Source: a virus
DNA length: 31,275 bases
Strand: one strand, 5' to 3'
IMG/VR virus record: IMGVR_UViG_3300047191_000016
Span: 1 to 31,275 of that record
Part shown: positions 5,798 through 14,030 of the stretch, in pieces
Layout of the letters: each line of letters opens with the position of its first letter
Position numbering within the stretch: position 1 is the first letter of the stretch
Notes under the pieces: generated by a model
The model's input: the letters and a program-made list of their open reading frames with translations, nothing else
The model's database searches: none
What the model was told of the DNA's origin: nothing
Position numbers and translations under genes: made by a program

Positions 5798-7961
5798 AGG
5801 TTACGATAAACAAAGACTTCGCCTGAACTATCTTTTGGACAATTGCCCAATAAAATCCCTATTGGATATAGACTTGGCAAATTCGAACTATTTGCCTTGT
5901 GAGGTTAGGCCGGTAGAATCCCTCTGCCGGCCTTCTTTTTATTTAGCGGTTTTGTTTTTGTCTTCTCCGCTTTGGGCTTTGACATATTACGTGGACATTA
6001 ACGACAGTAACGGGTTGGACAGCCGGACTTCCACACAAGCGCAGGTGATTACCACGCCGTGGAAAACACTCACGAAGGCACAGTCTGTGGCAACGAGCGG
6101 GGACACGGTCATTTTGAAGAATGGGGATTACGGTGCTTATACAGAGACTACGACCGTTCGGACTGATTGGGTCACTTATAAAGCCGACACCGGTCATACT
6201 GATGTGAATTTTACGTCTATTTATCTGGGTCAATGGAACGGCCCGTTTAATAAATATCTGATTTTTGACGGGATAAGAGTTATTCCGGCTGATGTGGCTG
6301 TGTGCTACGGGGTCAAAATAATAAATGCCAGATATGTTAAGTTTAATAATGTTACTGTGATAGGCCCTTCGAGCAAATATGTTCCTGGTGATACGAAAGC
6401 CGGATTTTATATGACAAATGGTCCTAACTATATTGACATCAACGATTGCACGATTGACTCATCTTCTTATGAGCCGGACACGTCTTTTGATATTGGCATC
6501 AACGCTATGAGTCCGGGTGCATTTAATGTTACAGTGACAGATTGTAATATCCAGCGGGGCAGGGTAGGTATAAGTGCTAACGGCACTAACTGGACCATTG
6601 CGAATAATCACATACACAATACTGATAGCGATGGGATTTTTTGTATTGACCTTGCTCATAGCACGATTGAAGACAACATCATAGAAGACATAGGGGTCCG
6701 GGTCCCATATCATTCTTATTCCGGCGGGTGCTCTTACGTCAACGCGACAAAAACAATTACTGCTAATTCGGGCAATCCGTGGTCTGGAGTCCCAACGTGG
6801 GTGTCTATTCCCAGTTGGCGGGCGTTTGTGCGTATAACGCCGGAAGGCGGAAGTCCGACCGGTTGGTATCTCATCGATGCCAATACTACCAGCACTCTGC
6901 ATCTTATTACTGCGTTTGGTCAGGATTATCTGAATATTTCACTTGTCGAATTAAGGCACACTTGGCACTCCGATGGGATACAGGCATATAACGGTTCTGC
7001 TTCGCCGCCCAGAAATGTGGAGTATCTTACTATCAGGCGCAACATTATAGACCATATAGTGCACGGAGGTGTCTTTTTTAACGTCACTCTTGGCTCTCGT
7101 TATATCACGATGGAGAATAATTTCGTCCGAAGTATAAAGTCTCTTGGTATAGTACCTGCGGAGGTAATGCAGAACGCCGTGTCTTTTACGGGGACGCTGC
7201 ACCTTAGATTTATAAACAATACCATTCCAGGCGAGCAGGGAAGTGTATGGTCAACGGACAATGCCGGCAAGGTAATCATACGGGCACAAACAGTGCCAAC
7301 ACCTGATGTCAACAGTACTATAGATGTATTTGCCAATAACATTATTGATATGCTTGACTTTTACTGGGACAACGGGGAGGTAAACGACATCAACTATGAA
7401 AACTATAATATCATAAATAAAGTTTGGGCCCATATGAATACCTATACTCGCGGGTCTAATGACATTTATCTCAATGGTAATGTGTCAAGTTTCAAAGTTT
7501 TGTTTGCCGGTTATGACAATAACGATCTTAGTCTTTCTTCGGATTCGGCGGCTATAAATTCAGGAAATTCTACTTATGGTGGGGCAACTGATGTTCTTGG
7601 CCATATAAGGGCGGGAATTACTGATAGAGGTGCTTTTGAGTATGGAGGAGGCACGGACCCGCCTAATCATTCTCCGGTTCTTGGGGAGATTGGCAACAAG
7701 TCTGTCAATGAAAACGCCCTTTTGACTTTTACAGTTCACGCTACTGATGAAGATGCGGACCCCTGCACTTATTCTGTTGCGGGTTTGCCGGTGGGAGCGA
7801 CTATAAACTCATCGACGGGAGTATTTAGTTGGAGGCCGACTTATAGTCAGGGTGGGGTTTATAATAATGTTATATTTACGGCCGGTGATGGTTCAAATCA
7901 GGACACAGAAACTGTTGTGGTAACCGTCAATAACAAACCTCAAGGTTTTATAGGGAGATAG
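5772..7961 (+). CDS. Beta-helix (pectate-lyase-like) surface protein with C-terminal cadherin-like domain
   Basis: 729 codons from the first ATG; the true start is uncertain. A hydrophobic stretch near residues 55-70 (SFYLAVLFLSSPLWA) looks like a signal peptide, so TTG 5892 may be the real start. A transcription terminator (5908-5940) lies inside the ORF just before this stretch. From 'TYYVDINDSNGLD' onward the pattern is a right-handed parallel beta-helix: many short N-x-x-I/V-x-x-N turns and a 'W-K-T-L-T-K-A...G-D-T-V' N-terminal cap. The last ~95 residues ('VLGEIGNKSVNENALLTFTV' on) are a cadherin-like/Ig-like domain. It is likely a tail fiber or decoration protein binding or cleaving surface polysaccharide. 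Catalytic residues not identified. Confidence 0.75.
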   Translation: MRPIESIHKGYDKQRLRLNYLLDNCPIKSLLDIDLANSNYLPCEVRPVESLCRPSFYLAVLFLSSPLWALTYYVDINDSNGLDSRTSTQAQVITTPWKTLTKAQSVATSGDTVILKNGDYGAYTETTTVRTDWVTYKADTGHTDVNFTSIYLGQWNGPFNKYLIFDGIRVIPADVAVCYGVKIINARYVKFNNVTVIGPSSKYVPGDTKAGFYMTNGPNYIDINDCTIDSSSYEPDTSFDIGINAMSPGAFNVTVTDCNIQRGRVGISANGTNWTIANNHIHNTDSDGIFCIDLAHSTIEDNIIEDIGVRVPYHSYSGGCSYVNATKTITANSGNPWSGVPTWVSIPSWRAFVRITPEGGSPTGWYLIDANTTSTLHLITAFGQDYLNISLVELRHTWHSDGIQAYNGSASPPRNVEYLTIRRNIIDHIVHGGVFFNVTLGSRYITMENNFVRSIKSLGIVPAEVMQNAVSFTGTLHLRFINNTIPGEQGSVWSTDNAGKVIIRAQTVPTPDVNSTIDVFANNIIDMLDFYWDNGEVNDINYENYNIINKVWAHMNTYTRGSNDIYLNGNVSSFKVLFAGYDNNDLSLSSDSAAINSGNSTYGGATDVLGHIRAGITDRGAFEYGGGTDPPNHSPVLGEIGNKSVNENALLTFTVHATDEDADPCTYSVAGLPVGATINSSTGVFSWRPTYSQGGVYNNVIFTAGDGSNQDTETVVVTVNNKPQGFIGR
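5908..5940 (+). terminator. Rho-independent terminator
   Basis: GGCCGGTAGA, a 5-base loop, TCTGCCGGCC, then TTCTTTTT. The 10-bp stem contains a single G-T wobble. It lies after the large terminase but inside the open frame of the following beta-helix protein, so either that gene begins downstream of it or read-through is controlled here. Confidence 0.85.
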
Positions 7962-7965
7962 ACAG

Positions 7966-9186
7966 ATGAAAAATTTGATGTTCTTAATCATATTGTGTTT
8001 GGCGGGCGGGTCACAAGCAACTACGTATTATCTGGATGTAACAACTGGGAACGACACTGATACTGGATTGACAGAAGCCCTTGCCTGGCAAACTTTTGAC
8101 AAGGCGTGCAGAAGTTTGACGGCCGGAGATACCGTTTACGTCAAGGCATCAGCATCTTATACGGCAGTCGATACTAACGATGCTAATATTGATATAAACG
8201 AGATAGGTACTGCTACTGCGGCCAATAATTTTATTGGTTATTCTTCCACAATATACGATGGCGGGATTGTCGAGGTCAATGCGGCCACGACAACTAACGC
8301 TTATTGTATAACCTCGAATAACTTGGGCAATCTCTATTATAAGTTTAGTAATTTTCGTTTTACCGGTGCAACAAGTCACGGGGTTTATGCCGGCAAAACG
8401 GCGGGTGCGGATGACAACTTGACTTTTATAAACTGCAAGTTTGATAATAATGGCGGGGATGGATTCAATGGGGACACGAGTCATAGTTTTATCAACTGTT
8501 TGTTTATTGACAATGCAGGAGATGGATTACAGGTTACTTCAGGTCTTTTTATGGAAAGTTGCATATCTTTTTCCAACACGGCAACCGGAGTTACTGCAAC
8601 ATCAAGTGCTAACATAAACAATTCTTTGTTTGCCGAAAATCTCGGAGACCAACTTGTTGCTACATTAGCTGTAATTGCTGATGGTTGCACATTTGATGGT
8701 AATGATGTAGCAAACTCTGATGGTATGTCTTTTGCTGCTACTGGCGGCGATAGGATTATTAATTGTATCTTTTATGACTGTGCCAAAGGCGTGAATAACT
8801 CATCTAATAGAACATACCGCATCGACCGCAATAACTGTTACTGGTCCTGCGGAGCGGCAAATACCAACTGGCCTGACCCGGCTGATGCAGATGCTGCTTT
8901 GAGGAATACATTTACAGCATCGAGCGACCCGTTTGTTTCGGTTGGCAGTATAACGGCTTATGTTCTCGCCGCTAATACTCCAAATACAGGGGCAAAATAT
9001 GGTGCACTTGATGCCGGTCATTGTGCGACCTTCTGGAACTCTTACCTAACAACGAACCCGCCGACCGGAGCTAATGCTGCGGCGGGATATAACGACATAG
9101 GCGCGAAGCAAAGAGTTGACCCTGCGGGTGGAACGACAACTACAAACTATTACATTCTTTCAAACAAGAATGGAGGTAAGCAGTAA
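7966..9186 (+). CDS. Second beta-helix surface protein with signal peptide
   Basis: 406 residues; GGGAGATAG lies before the ATG. Residues 1-18 (MKNLMFLIILCLAGGSQA) are a textbook signal peptide with a likely S-Q-A cleavage. Then comes 'TTYYLDVTTGNDTDTGLTEA' and a cap 'A-W-Q-T-F-D-K-A...G-D-T-V-Y-V', matching the preceding gene, followed by beta-helix coils (SFINCLFIDNAGDGL, NINNSLFAENLGDQL). Similarity to the neighbours at 5772 and 15625 suggests duplication of a common adhesin module. It starts four bases after the upstream stop and overlaps the next start by one base (TAATG), so these genes are one operon. Probable fiber or capsid decoration. Confidence 0.75.
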   Translation: MKNLMFLIILCLAGGSQATTYYLDVTTGNDTDTGLTEALAWQTFDKACRSLTAGDTVYVKASASYTAVDTNDANIDINEIGTATAANNFIGYSSTIYDGGIVEVNAATTTNAYCITSNNLGNLYYKFSNFRFTGATSHGVYAGKTAGADDNLTFINCKFDNNGGDGFNGDTSHSFINCLFIDNAGDGLQVTSGLFMESCISFSNTATGVTATSSANINNSLFAENLGDQLVATLAVIADGCTFDGNDVANSDGMSFAATGGDRIINCIFYDCAKGVNNSSNRTYRIDRNNCYWSCGAANTNWPDPADADAALRNTFTASSDPFVSVGSITAYVLAANTPNTGAKYGALDAGHCATFWNSYLTTNPPTGANAAAGYNDIGAKQRVDPAGGTTTTNYYILSNKNGGKQ

Positions 9187-10322
9187 TGAAAAAGTCACTA
9201 ACAATCCTATTCGTGTTGCTGTTGTGTTCTTTGGTCTTGGCGACAAAGGCAATTCCTTATGGTGCAACCGAACAGCACTTCACGGTGGTAATGCACAAAA
9301 GTAGCGGTGCCGTGAATCCAGGGATTACGGTAACGACCCTCGACTTTTACGCCGTCAAGGATAACAATGCCGTTTCGACTAAAGTTGACCTGACGGCAGC
9401 GACTTGCAAGGACAGAGGCTATGGAATCTACGATGTCGACATTCCCGACAGCTGGACGAATGGAACGTGGGCCACTTATGGCGACTGCGTTACGTTTATT
9501 CTGGATGATGTCAATACTGCCAACCCATTTCAATATGCCTTCTATGAAATTCAGATAAGTCCTCCGGCAGATATAACCAGTATTGGCCAGAGTTCTACTG
9601 CTGCCGCTAATCAGAAGACAGTATATTATACCGATTTTGCAACTGATTATAATACCACTACCGATATGTGGAATACGGACGTGAAATATGTTCTTGGCGA
9701 GGCACCAATGGATGATAACGCCATAACTGCTGCTGTGCCTACAACGGCTGAAATATGGGCAGAAGCAACACGGGAGATAACCGGCGGCACGATAGATACT
9801 TACGCAGACAACACTCCACAGACAGGGGACGCTTATGCAGTAGTTGTCGATTCCAATAACAACACGGAAGCGCTGATGGCAGACCTCAAAGTTCTGATAC
9901 TTGCCGTCATTGCTGATACTAACGCGGTGGATACTGCTACAGAAATGAAAGCGCGGATTTTTGGCGCAGACCAAAATGGCATTACTGCGAATGTCTGGAC
10001 TTCAACGAAAGCGGGATACTTGACTGGTTCAGTAGCTTTGGCATCAAATCTCGACATAAAACTTTCTGATGTTAATACAGTTTCACACGCACATCTGACG
10101 ACAATGGATACTCGTATTTCTCAAACGATACCTTTTGGCAGTCTTGGCGGCGTCTATTATCCGAAAGTAGTTGACCCTAACGCAAAAGGCCCGATGGCTC
10201 ACGGGGAGTCTATAACGGCAAATGTTGACCCGAATACTATTGTGGATAAGTCATTGACCGGCCACGATACGGTATTTTCCCTGTCTTGGTGGCTCAAAAG
10301 AGCAGCGGCATTCAGGAGATAA
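9186..10322 (+). CDS. Exported or virion protein of unknown function
   Basis: 378 residues; GGAGG eight bases before the ATG. The first ~20 residues (Lys-Lys, then a Leu/Val-rich core, then V-L-A-T-K-A) form a clear signal peptide. The next ~110 residues look like a beta-sandwich ('FTVVMHKSSGAVNPGITVTT'). The centre contains 'PTTAEIWAEATREITGGTID', like the V-W-x-A-x-x-x-x-L-T-x-G repeats seen in phage baseplate and fiber proteins, then a region rich in V-x-D-x-N and A-x-x-I-A. No catalytic motif recognised. Its place between the beta-helix proteins and the portal suggests a virion or fiber-attachment role. Confidence 0.6.
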   Translation: MKKSLTILFVLLLCSLVLATKAIPYGATEQHFTVVMHKSSGAVNPGITVTTLDFYAVKDNNAVSTKVDLTAATCKDRGYGIYDVDIPDSWTNGTWATYGDCVTFILDDVNTANPFQYAFYEIQISPPADITSIGQSSTAAANQKTVYYTDFATDYNTTTDMWNTDVKYVLGEAPMDDNAITAAVPTTAEIWAEATREITGGTIDTYADNTPQTGDAYAVVVDSNNNTEALMADLKVLILAVIADTNAVDTATEMKARIFGADQNGITANVWTSTKAGYLTGSVALASNLDIKLSDVNTVSHAHLTTMDTRISQTIPFGSLGGVYYPKVVDPNAKGPMAHGESITANVDPNTIVDKSLTGHDTVFSLSWWLKRAAAFRR

Positions 10323-10336
10323 AAGGAGTTAAAATT

Positions 10337-10543
10337 ATGATGGGTGCTTTGATGAGTGGGTTATTCGGTAAGCCAAAAGCCCCGAAAGTGGTTCAACCGA
10401 CACCGGTGACGCAAGTTACTGCCAATGTCGGGGACGAGCAGAAGCAACAATTGCTTCAGATGCTTGCCAAACGTAGGCGGGCGACCTTAATGAGTGCTCT
10501 CACGGACCCGAACATTGCCAGAAGGAAACTTGGAGCAGGATAA
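10337..10543 (+). CDS. Small conserved protein preceding the portal
   Basis: 68 residues; AAGGAG eight bases before ATG 10337 decides the start (an upstream GTG at 10286 has none). It opens with Met-rich 'MMGALMSGLFGKPKAPKVVQ' and contains 'KRRRATLMSALTD'. This resembles a family of small phage proteins with a G-R-x-S/A-T-I-L-T signature that sit immediately upstream of the portal. Function unknown; possibly a head-assembly accessory. Its end overlaps the ribosome binding region of the portal gene. Confidence 0.6.
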   Translation: MMGALMSGLFGKPKAPKVVQPTPVTQVTANVGDEQKQQLLQMLAKRRRATLMSALTDPNIARRKLGAG

Positions 10544-10547
10544 GAAA

Positions 10548-12233
10548 GTGGATAAAACGGTCCAAAATATAATTGATGAGCAGGTTCGACTCGAAAGTGA
10601 CCGCAAAGTTTATGAGTCATTAAAAGAACTTTGCATTTCATTGGCTTATCCTGACAGGTCGGACCAATATAGTCTTTACGGCGGGATTCACAGGGAAGAA
10701 GGAGGCGAGGGTAAACCGAACAGAGGCAGGAGGATTTACGACGCTACCGCCATTAAATCGCGGGAGATATGGTCTGCGGGCATTATGAGTCATTTTATGC
10801 CTAAAGAGATAAATTGGTTCACTGAGGAGATGGGCGATAAGAAACTGATGCAGTCAAAGCGCGTTCGGAAATGGTTGCAGGACACGGACGAGCACCTTGT
10901 CAGCGTTTTGAATCGCAGCAATCCCAATTACTACGAGCAGAAATTGGTCCGTATAAATGACGCTGGGGTAATCGGTGATTCCTTTATGTATATCGACCAG
11001 GACCCCGAAAGCGACAGACTTATGTTCCAGTGTCCGCATCCGAGACAGTTTTGGTCCAGGAGAGATTATTGGGGCAGGCCCCTTGTCATACACGAAAAGT
11101 TTACAAAAACTATTGATGAGATTAAAGGCGAGTTCGGAGAAAATGGTCTTTCGGACGAGCAGAAACTTCAATTAGAGAAAAATCCGAATAATAAAATCGA
11201 GGTCATTCACGGCGTTTACAGGAACACCGATTATGAGCCGGATAAAATCGGCGTTAAGAATATGAAGTGGCAACATTACTATATTAACGTTGTCGCCAAA
11301 AAAATTATTCGCAGTACCGGCACGGAAGTTCTGAACCCCATTGGCTGGTCGCTTAACAGGCCATCACACGAGCTATATGGCCGTGGAATAGTATCTCAAA
11401 TGCTCATTGAGATAATAACGGCAAATTTCATATCGAAAGATATTTTAACGGCTTCTCAAATTGCCGTCAAGCCGCCGATGCTTATAACTTCCGCGATAAA
11501 GCATAAACTTGACCTGGGGGCGGGCGGAGTTACTTACGTTGGTTCGAGAGAGACGCAGGGACTAAAGATGGGTGATTTGATTGCCCGCCTGGTAGATAGT
11601 AGCGGCTATCCCTTCGGGATTGACCAGCAGCAAAAATGGCAAATTATGGTCGAGGAGAGGTTCGGCGTGCCTCTGTTTCTTGCCCTTAATTCGGATTCTA
11701 TCGCAAAGACGTATGGCGAGGTCAGAGAACGCAAGGCGGAACGTGCAACCTTGATGTCCCCATTTTTCGGCACTTTAACCAGCACAACCGATGAGGAGCT
11801 CGACAGAGTATATTCTCTCGAATTTCAGGCCGGTCGCACACCGGAACCGCCGATGGAAGTGTTCGAATCACAGAACAGGCACATTGACATCGAATACATC
11901 GGCCCTATAACTCAACTGTTGAAGCAATACTATGAGACCGGCAGTTTATTGAATACAATTATGAACATCCAGCAGGTCTTGTCGGTTGCCCCGCAGGCCG
12001 GTATAGTGGTTGAAGGCGACGAGTTAATGAGAAAGATATTGAAGTCGGGTAATTCGCCGGAAGAAATTATATTGACCGCCGATGAGGTAACGGAACTTCG
12101 GGCCATCGCTCAACAGCAGCAGGAAGGATTGATGCAGATGGAACTCGCGGAAAAGGCGGCGAAGGCAGTGCCGAATCTGGGCAAAAAGATAGAACGGGAC
12201 AGTGTATTAAGTAATTTGGCAAAAATGGCATAA
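10548..12233 (+). CDS. Portal protein (head-tail connector, T7 gp8-like)
   Basis: 561 residues from GTG 10548, with AGGA seven bases upstream; TTG 10530 is an alternative. The N-terminus 'SDRKVYESLKELCISLAYPD' plus 'GRRIYDATAIKSREIWSAGI' and 'INDAGVIGDSFMYIDQDP' match the podovirus head-tail connector family (Pfam Head-tail_con). The length is normal. Twelve copies would form the ring at one capsid vertex through which DNA is packed. The C-terminus is helical with a Gln-rich stretch ('LRAIAQQQQEGLMQMELAEK'). It is followed by tiny accessory genes and the scaffold, the usual order. Confidence 0.9.
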   Translation: MDKTVQNIIDEQVRLESDRKVYESLKELCISLAYPDRSDQYSLYGGIHREEGGEGKPNRGRRIYDATAIKSREIWSAGIMSHFMPKEINWFTEEMGDKKLMQSKRVRKWLQDTDEHLVSVLNRSNPNYYEQKLVRINDAGVIGDSFMYIDQDPESDRLMFQCPHPRQFWSRRDYWGRPLVIHEKFTKTIDEIKGEFGENGLSDEQKLQLEKNPNNKIEVIHGVYRNTDYEPDKIGVKNMKWQHYYINVVAKKIIRSTGTEVLNPIGWSLNRPSHELYGRGIVSQMLIEIITANFISKDILTASQIAVKPPMLITSAIKHKLDLGAGGVTYVGSRETQGLKMGDLIARLVDSSGYPFGIDQQQKWQIMVEERFGVPLFLALNSDSIAKTYGEVRERKAERATLMSPFFGTLTSTTDEELDRVYSLEFQAGRTPEPPMEVFESQNRHIDIEYIGPITQLLKQYYETGSLLNTIMNIQQVLSVAPQAGIVVEGDELMRKILKSGNSPEEIILTADEVTELRAIAQQQQEGLMQMELAEKAAKAVPNLGKKIERDSVLSNLAKMA

Positions 12234-12248
12234 AATGGAGAACCAATT

Positions 12249-12455
12249 ATGTTAGTAAAAGAAGTAACATTGGGCGTATCGACAGTCAACGACCACGAAA
12301 GAAGGATTACGGAGCTGGAGGAAAAAGTGAAACAACTTTTACCCGATTTGCAACAAGCGAAACCGACAGGACCGGAACCAGAACCAGTAGTAGTGGCGGA
12401 AGAACCGACGAAAAAAAGAGGTCGTCCGCCAAGACCTGTTGAGGAAGGAATGTAA
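12249..12455 (+). CDS. Small coiled-coil protein with AT-hook-like tail
   Basis: 68 residues; GGAGAACC lies before ATG 12249. Residues 13-36 (NDHERRITELEEKVKQLLPD onward) form a short coiled coil. A Pro/Glu linker leads to 'KKRGRPPRP', which matches the core of an AT-hook (R-G-R-P), a minor-groove DNA-binding motif. It could bind DNA during packaging or simply be a basic tail. No family recognised. Confidence 0.6.
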   Translation: MLVKEVTLGVSTVNDHERRITELEEKVKQLLPDLQQAKPTGPEPEPVVVAEEPTKKRGRPPRPVEEGM

Positions 12456-12457
12456 AA

Positions 12458-12625
12458 ATGCCCGCAGTTAAACCGAATGAAAGCCGTAACGATTATGTCG
12501 CGCGTTGTGTTCCTATATGTATGAAGGAAGGTCTTGACCAAAAGGCCGCAGTCGGAAAATGCGAGGGAATTTTTATGAGTCATCGTAAGACCGCTCGCAA
12601 AAGAGGTTCAAAAGGGAAAGGATAG
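12458..12625 (+). CDS. Small conserved phage protein (55 aa) next to the portal
   Basis: The product begins 'MPAVKPNESRNDYVARCVPI', then 'CMKEGLDQKAAVGKC', then a basic tail. This matches a common small phage protein of the form M-P-x-P-x-x-x-E-S-x-x-x-F-[IV]-x-R-C-[IV]-P-x-[VL]-x-x-E-G-x-x-x-x-Q-A-V-A-x-C, found beside portal or capsid genes in many phages. Its role is unknown. The spaced cysteines may bind a metal. GAGGAAGG in the end of the upstream gene is its ribosome binding site. Confidence 0.75.
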   Translation: MPAVKPNESRNDYVARCVPICMKEGLDQKAAVGKCEGIFMSHRKTARKRGSKGKG

Positions 12626-12630
12626 AGCAG

Positions 12631-12894
12631 TTGAGACAAATAGAGGCGGCGCAGGAATCAGAAGCGAAAGTAAAGGCGCTTTACAGGAGTGTTTTTGCCG
12701 ATGGTTCAGGACGTATCGTTCTCGAAGATATGCTTTGGGATTTATATTTTTTGCGTCCTTGTCAGACGCCGGAACAACAGGCATTGTCTAACTATGCGAA
12801 GGAGTTACTGGCTTTGATATATGAACCGCCGATAGAAAGCTGTATGATTTTCAGTTTAATCAGGAAACTTTTTAACAGAAAAGCAAAGAAATGA
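12631..12894 (+). CDS. Bbp19-like small phage protein
   Basis: 87 residues from TTG 12631. AAAGGA eight bases upstream supports this start and no ATG fits. Residues 15-65 (ALYRSVFADGSGRIVLEDML, then NYAKELLALI) match a small helical family I know as Bbp19-like: F-x-x-V-F-x-x-x-x-G-x-x-V-L-x-D-L. It is commonly found in podovirus head gene clusters; its function is not established. The C-terminus is hydrophobic then very basic (SLIRKLFNRKAKK). Confidence 0.55.
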   Translation: MRQIEAAQESEAKVKALYRSVFADGSGRIVLEDMLWDLYFLRPCQTPEQQALSNYAKELLALIYEPPIESCMIFSLIRKLFNRKAKK

Positions 12895-13058
12895 AATATC
12901 AAGAATTTATAAGACGGGCACAAGATGACCTTTTGGAACTTATTCGGACGGACCAAATAGACCCGAAGAAAAAGTCTGACCATATCAGAGTTTTGAATTG
13001 TCAATTATCGATAGACGTTTCTACCGATGAAATTGTCGAAGTTTGTGAGAAATTTTAA
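12891..13058 (+). CDS. Small protein of 55 residues, unknown
   Basis: It starts with ATGA overlapping the previous stop, so translation is coupled; there is no clear ribosome binding site of its own. The product begins 'MKYQEFIRRAQDDLLELIRT' and continues as an acidic helical protein ending V-C-E-K-F. No family recognised. The tight packing between the Bbp19-like gene and the scaffold supports it being real. Confidence 0.5.
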   Translation: MKYQEFIRRAQDDLLELIRTDQIDPKKKSDHIRVLNCQLSIDVSTDEIVEVCEKF

Positions 13059-13072
13059 CAGGAGAACCGAAA

Positions 13073-13831
13073 ATGAGTGAATTTGTTGACGAAAACGGGT
13101 TGCTAACTGATGAATTTCGGGAAGCGTTGCCTGAAATTCTCGGTGATGATTACTACAACGACCCAAAGACAAAACAGGAGCCGACAAAGATATTTGACCA
13201 GGTCAAGGACTTGAAAACTTTGACCAAAAATTACATCAATGGTCAGAGAGCTTACAGTAAAAAAATGGAAGGCACGGTCAAAGTTCCGACTGAAACATCT
13301 TCGCCGGAGGAAATCAAGGCGTTCAGAACGGCCTTGGGTGTGCCGGATTCGGAAAAAGGATACGAGCTGCCTATTCCTGATGACGAACTGGACAAAGAAG
13401 GGTTTAACGTTATTGCCGGTGAGGTCAGGAAAGCCGCTTTGGAGGCCGGAATGCCGTCTAAAATGGTCCGGAGTGTTTGGGGCAAGGTCGTGGCGGCCGT
13501 AAAAGCGCAGAATATGGAACTTGAGAAAAAAGGACTCGCACTGATACAGAAAGATGAAGATGACCTCAGGGCTGAATTGAAGGAAAAATACGAACCCTTT
13601 ATAAAGGATACCGATACGGTTCTTGCGAAAATCAAAACTGGTCCTGAAGTATCCAAGTTACTGGATACTTTTGGTATCCGTAATCATCCGGCTATTCGGA
13701 AAATGCTGGCCGAGATAGCGCCTCTGGTCCTTGAGGGCCATACGGTCGGCGGAACGGGTGGAGAACAAAAACTGACAACCGATGGATTTCCAACTTACAA
13801 GTATGATGCACAGGGAAAACCGATAGAATAA
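13073..13831 (+). CDS. Capsid assembly scaffolding protein
   Basis: 252 residues; AGGAGAACC lies before the ATG. It is acidic and helical with typical scaffold features: an N-terminal 'DEFREALPEILGDDYYNDPK', then 'FDQVKDLKTLTKNYINGQRA', 'EEIKAFRTALGVPDSEKGYE' with L-P-I-P-D-D, a coiled coil around residues 140-180, and a Gly/basic C-terminus. The V-P-x-x-x-x-G-Y-E-L-P signature and the position between portal and major capsid are diagnostic. It would guide prohead assembly and then leave. Confidence 0.85.
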   Translation: MSEFVDENGLLTDEFREALPEILGDDYYNDPKTKQEPTKIFDQVKDLKTLTKNYINGQRAYSKKMEGTVKVPTETSSPEEIKAFRTALGVPDSEKGYELPIPDDELDKEGFNVIAGEVRKAALEAGMPSKMVRSVWGKVVAAVKAQNMELEKKGLALIQKDEDDLRAELKEKYEPFIKDTDTVLAKIKTGPEVSKLLDTFGIRNHPAIRKMLAEIAPLVLEGHTVGGTGGEQKLTTDGFPTYKYDAQGKPIE

Positions 13832-13837
13832 CAAAAT

Positions 13838-13992
13838 CTGAAACCCGCAAGGGACAATTCAGTTTTTAAGTCGTTCAGACAACCCCGCAAGAGGACTGAT
13901 GCTTACCGAATAAAGCGTTCGGCGGCGCAACGGCCGTAAAGCGTCAGGGCAGACCGCAATGTTGCGGATAACTCCCGAATCGTTCAGGCAAC
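13838..13992 (+). ncRNA. Structured RNA element in the leader of the major capsid gene
   Basis: Several stems can be drawn directly. (1) CTGAA/TTCAG (13838-13862) with an inner CCC-GCAA-GGG tetraloop, followed by TTTTT: terminator-like. (2) A second GCAA-capped hairpin at 13876-13898. (3) A three-way junction: CTGATGCTT (13896-13904) pairs with AAGCGTCAG (13939-13947) and encloses hairpins CCGAA/TTCGG (13906-13922) and CGGC/GCCG (13923-13936). (4) CCGCA/TGCGG (13954-13967). A 13-base word, TCGTTCAG[A/G]CAAC, occurs at 13871 and 13980. No ORF spans the region. It could be a cis-regulator, a processed small RNA, or an attenuator between scaffold and capsid. No known class recognised. Confidence 0.6.
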
Positions 13993-14030
13993 AATGAAAA
14001 GTATGTTTCTGAAAAGAAAAGGAGTTATCT

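Noticed and set aside
9207-9974. Long antisense ORF of 255 codons on the minus strand
   Set aside because: It lies within a plus-strand gene with a signal peptide and good ribosome binding site; the antisense product is low-complexity with no domain.
13838-13992. Known ribozyme (twister-sister or hammerhead) in the capsid leader
   Set aside because: ACCCGCAAGG and CTGATG recall parts of these classes, but the other conserved core bases are missing and the junction layout differs.
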